Source: Flavobacterium sp.
GTDB lineage: Bacteria > Bacteroidota > Bacteroidia > Flavobacteriales > Flavobacteriaceae
DNA length: 16,196 nucleotides
Direction: 5' to 3'
NCBI RefSeq assembly: GCF_030146175.1
Contig: NZ_JASLCE010000131.1
Span: forward strand, 1 to 16,196
This document shows positions 14,005 through 16,196 of the stretch, piece after piece (position 1 is the stretch's first letter; each line of letters opens with the position of its first letter). A program made the translations under genes and the position numbers. Below the pieces are notes generated by a model, which worked only from the letters and a program-made list of their open reading frames with translations, ran no database searches and was not told where the DNA came from.

Positions 14005-14739
14005 ATGAAGGAAAAAATCCGGTTCGCCCTTACTTTGGTTGTCGCGGTTGTGATGACAGCCTGTAATTTTACTGAGACTATTAATTTGAATGCCGACGGA
14101 AGTGGTACGTTTTCATTGGATGTTGATGCCTCGGCTATGATGAGTATCGCGGCAGAACAAGGCGATCGGAAAATTGATTCGACTTTTACTTTAAAATCAT
14201 TAATAGACGAACGAAAAGATAGTATTGCCAAATTGCCATTGGCGGAACAACAACGTTTGAAAAAATTGGAAAGCTTTTCGGTTCGGACACATGTGGATCA
14301 AGTGGAGAAATCATTTTTGTTTACACTTTTTAGTGATTTTAAAAAACCATCGGATTTGGTTGATGCGTTGTCGGTTGTAAAAACGATGGACGATTTGAAA
14401 ACGAATGGAAGTGGAGAGAAAGGCAGGCTATCGGATATGGATAAGATGACTACCGATTTAAAGTATTCGTTCGACGGGAAAAAATTTACCCGTAAGGCGG
14501 CGGTAAAAGATCCGGCTATTCAGAAACAGCTAACGGATAGCTTGGCGACGATCCGACCGATGATAGAAGCTTTTACGTATACCGTAAAATACCATTTTCC
14601 GAAAAAGATTAAATCGATTACCGCAAAAGATCCTGTTTTTAGTGACGACAGAAAAACGGTAACCTTGCAATATCCGTTTATAGATTATATAGAAAGACCC
14701 GAAGTGATGAACTTTGAGGTTGTTCTGGAGAAAAAATAA
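14005..14739 (+). CDS. Lipoprotein of unknown function
   Basis: A 244-residue protein starting at ATG 14005; the longer frame from TTG 13978 begins inside the promoter box. The signal peptide MKEKIRFALTLVVAVVMTAC has its lipobox Cys at C20. The mature N-terminus NFTETINLNADGSGTFSLDV (beta-strand, DGSG turn, beta-strand) resembles a recurrent start of Bacteroidota lipoproteins that I cannot name. The middle (about 60-150) is helical and charged. The C-terminal part (YTVKYHFPKKIKSITAKDPV, then DDRKTVTLQYPFIDYIERPE) looks like a beta-rich domain ending near residue 244. No catalytic residues are recognisable. It is five bases upstream of lipB and almost certainly co-transcribed with it, but a functional link to lipoylation is not evident. 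Confidence 0.83.
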   Translation: MKEKIRFALTLVVAVVMTACNFTETINLNADGSGTFSLDVDASAMMSIAAEQGDRKIDSTFTLKSLIDERKDSIAKLPLAEQQRLKKLESFSVRTHVDQVEKSFLFTLFSDFKKPSDLVDALSVVKTMDDLKTNGSGEKGRLSDMDKMTTDLKYSFDGKKFTRKAAVKDPAIQKQLTDSLATIRPMIEAFTYTVKYHFPKKIKSITAKDPVFSDDRKTVTLQYPFIDYIERPEVMNFEVVLEKK

Positions 14740-14744
14740 TAACG

Positions 14745-15446
14745 ATGAACAAACAGATTGTATTCCGGGATCTCGGATTAAAAGATTATAAAGAGGTTTG
14801 GGATTATCAGGAATCTTTATTTAAAGAGATTCTGGATATCAAGATTAATAATAGGAGAGAAGAAAAAGAGGATGTGACACCAAATTACTTTTTATTTGTA
14901 GAACATCCGCATGTTTATACGCTTGGTAAAAGCGGTGATTTTTCAAATCTGTTATTAAACGAAAAGCAACTTGCCGATAAGGGGGCTTCTTATTATAAGA
15001 TCAACCGCGGTGGTGATATTACGTATCACGGACCGGGACAAGTGGTTGGTTATCCGATTTTGGATTTGGAGAACTTTTTTACTGATATCCATAAATACCT
15101 TCGCTTTATGGAAGAAGCTATTATTTTAACCCTTGCAGAATACGGATTGCAATGCGAACGAAGCGAAGGGGAAACCGGAGTGTGGCTTGGCGTAGGTACG
15201 CCGTTTGCGCGAAAAATATGTGCGATGGGAGTTCGGGCTTCGCGATGGGTAACGATGCACGGGTTTGCGTTAAATGTAAATTCCGATTTGGGTTATTTTG
15301 ATAATATTATCCCATGTGGTATAAAAGACAAAGCGGTTACTTCCTTGAATGTAGAACTGGGTGTTGCAAAAGTAGATGAGGAAGAGGTAAAGGCTAAAAT
15401 TAAAAAACATTTTACGGCTTTGTTTGAAGCGGAAATTGGGAGCTAA
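14745..15446 (+). CDS. lipB: Octanoyl-[acyl-carrier-protein]:protein N-octanoyltransferase
   Basis: A 233-residue LipB, normal length. It transfers octanoyl from acyl carrier protein to a lysine of lipoyl domains (2-oxoacid dehydrogenases, glycine cleavage H protein), the first step of lipoate synthesis, through a thioester enzyme intermediate. Signature RGGDITYHGPGQ lies at 88-99. The catalytic Lys is K157 in ARKICAMGVR and the acceptor Cys is C191 in NIIPCGIKDKAVTSL. The core HPHVYTLGKSG (54-64) is typical, and WVTMHGFALNVN (168-179) is also conserved. The partner lipA is not in the window. Cytoplasmic. Followed by a terminator shared with rnhB. Confidence 0.96.
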   Translation: MNKQIVFRDLGLKDYKEVWDYQESLFKEILDIKINNRREEKEDVTPNYFLFVEHPHVYTLGKSGDFSNLLLNEKQLADKGASYYKINRGGDITYHGPGQVVGYPILDLENFFTDIHKYLRFMEEAIILTLAEYGLQCERSEGETGVWLGVGTPFARKICAMGVRASRWVTMHGFALNVNSDLGYFDNIIPCGIKDKAVTSLNVELGVAKVDEEEVKAKIKKHFTALFEAEIGS

Positions 15447-15470
15447 AAAAATTAAAATATTTTATTAAGA

Positions 15471-15500
15471 AAAATCCTGACAAAATTTTGTCAGGATTTT
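15471..15500. terminator. Bidirectional terminator between lipB and rnhB
   Basis: A perfect 30-nt palindrome: AAAATCCTGACAAAA followed by TTTTGTCAGGATTTT. The plus-strand T-run extends to 15503. It lies 24 nt after the lipB stop and 7 nt from the end of the convergent rnhB gene, so it can stop transcription from both sides. Confidence 0.88.
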
Positions 15501-15507
15501 TTTGTGG

Positions 15508-16107
15508 TTATAATTCCAGTTTTAATTGTTCCGGAAGTAAGCGAAACGATTTCCGGTGATAGGGAGTGGTTCCGTATTTTCGAATAGCTTCCCTGTGTTC
15601 GATCGTAGGGTAGCCTTTGTTTTTTTTCCAGTTGTACATGGGGTATTCTTCATGTATGCGATTCATATATTCATCGCGATAGGTTTTGGCCAGGACTGAA
15701 GCGGCTGCAATACTAAGGTATTTGCTATCGCCTTTTACAATACAACTGTATGGTATGTCCTGAATTGGTTTAAAACGATTGCCGTCTACAATAATATAGT
15801 TAGGTATTGGATTTAGATTGACGATGCAGGTTTGCATGGCTTTTATCGAAGCGTTCAGAATATTGATTTCGTCAATGATTTCGGGTTCGAGGTGAATTAC
15901 TTTAAAACAAAGAGCCACTTCTTCGATTATGGGCTTTAGTTTTTCGCGGGTGATTTCGGATAATTTTTTGGAGTCGTTTAGTTTTTCGATGATCACATTA
16001 TCGGGTAAAATCACGGCTGCAGCGGTAACAGGACCTGCTAAACAACCTCTTCCGGCTTCGTCGGTACCGGCTTCCAATGTTAACTTTGAGTAATTCTGTA
16101 ACAGCAT
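15508..16107 (-). CDS. rnhB: Ribonuclease HII
   Basis: A 199-residue type 2 RNase H that nicks the RNA strand of RNA-DNA hybrids and starts removal of single ribonucleotides from DNA. The N-terminal signature [13 protein letters not shown] holds D16 and E17. The third acidic residue is D108 in YIIVDGNRF, and D127 lies in [21 protein letters not shown], together giving the four metal-binding acids. C-terminal [18 protein letters not shown] is also typical. Size is normal. No perfect TAnnTTTG promoter is seen in the 89 nt upstream; TACATTTA at 16120-16127 (minus) is the nearest. Confidence 0.96.
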   Translation of the reverse strand: MLLQNYSKLTLEAGTDEAGRGCLAGPVTAAAVILPDNVIIEKLNDSKKLSEITREKLKPIIEEVALCFKVIHLEPEIIDEINILNASIKAMQTCIVNLNPIPNYIIVDGNRFKPIQDIPYSCIVKGDSKYLSIAAASVLAKTYRDEYMNRIHEEYPMYNWKKNKGYPTIEHREAIRKYGTTPYHRKSFRLLPEQLKLEL

Positions 16108-16196
16108 TTTTGTTTTTGGTAAATGTATAAAAAAAACACAAATATTTTGAGTAAACCGCAGTCTAATAAGGGACTTTATTTGATATAGTGTATTTT
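16108..16196. other. Intergenic region at right edge
   Basis: An 89-nt AT-rich stretch upstream of rnhB. Apart from the weak TACATTTA box on the minus strand, nothing recognisable is present. No ORF begins here. Confidence 0.5.

Overview
The window looks like chromosome from a Flavobacterium-like member of the Bacteroidota. The evidence is: AT-rich intergenic DNA; several copies of the Bacteroidota promoter element TAnnTTTG, two of them with a TTG box 20 nt upstream; a type IX secretion (T9SS) C-terminal sorting domain; a lysyl-tRNA synthetase with a C-terminal extension; and many short perfect-stem terminators between convergent genes. No tRNA, rRNA, transposase, phage or CRISPR feature was seen.

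Layout. Positions 1-1013 (minus) hold the N-terminal part of a large secreted adhesin-like protein that runs off the left edge. A 721-nt non-coding stretch, including a pair of 20-bp-phased operator-like repeats, separates it from a T9SS-sorted surface protein (1735-3630, plus). Next comes a tight three-gene plus-strand operon with overlapping start and stop codons: a PLP-dependent ACC deaminase/D-cysteine desulfhydrase, a LysM-containing glucosaminidase lipoprotein, and hemL. Two small secreted LTxxQ/Spy-like proteins follow on the minus strand (6829-7665).

Positions 7834-11198 (plus) form the most interesting block. It holds a short membrane-anchored protein with a C-x9-C-x3-C-H motif (GTG start, apparently leaderless), an MbnP-type copper-binding lipoprotein, an MbnH/MauG-type di-heme protein and an outer-membrane barrel-like protein with a CDACGC cluster. 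In the characterised MbnP/MbnH pair, the di-heme enzyme converts a tryptophan of MbnP to kynurenine, which creates a copper site. No methanobactin precursor is visible here, so this looks like a stand-alone copper-handling version of that chemistry.

Downstream, 11197-11524 is an array of long hairpin repeats built on the 11-mer ACCTG(A/T)CAGGT. A further intact 11-mer lies beyond a third LTxxQ gene (11599-11997). The right end is housekeeping: lysS (minus), then divergently a lipoprotein of unknown function plus lipB (plus), then rnhB (minus).

How the parts may work together (inference): hemL supplies tetrapyrrole precursor, and therefore heme, for cytochromes such as the MbnH homolog. The four-gene block would bind or traffic copper across the envelope. 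The LTxxQ proteins resemble periplasmic chaperone or metal-stress proteins (Spy/CpxP) and flank that block on both sides.
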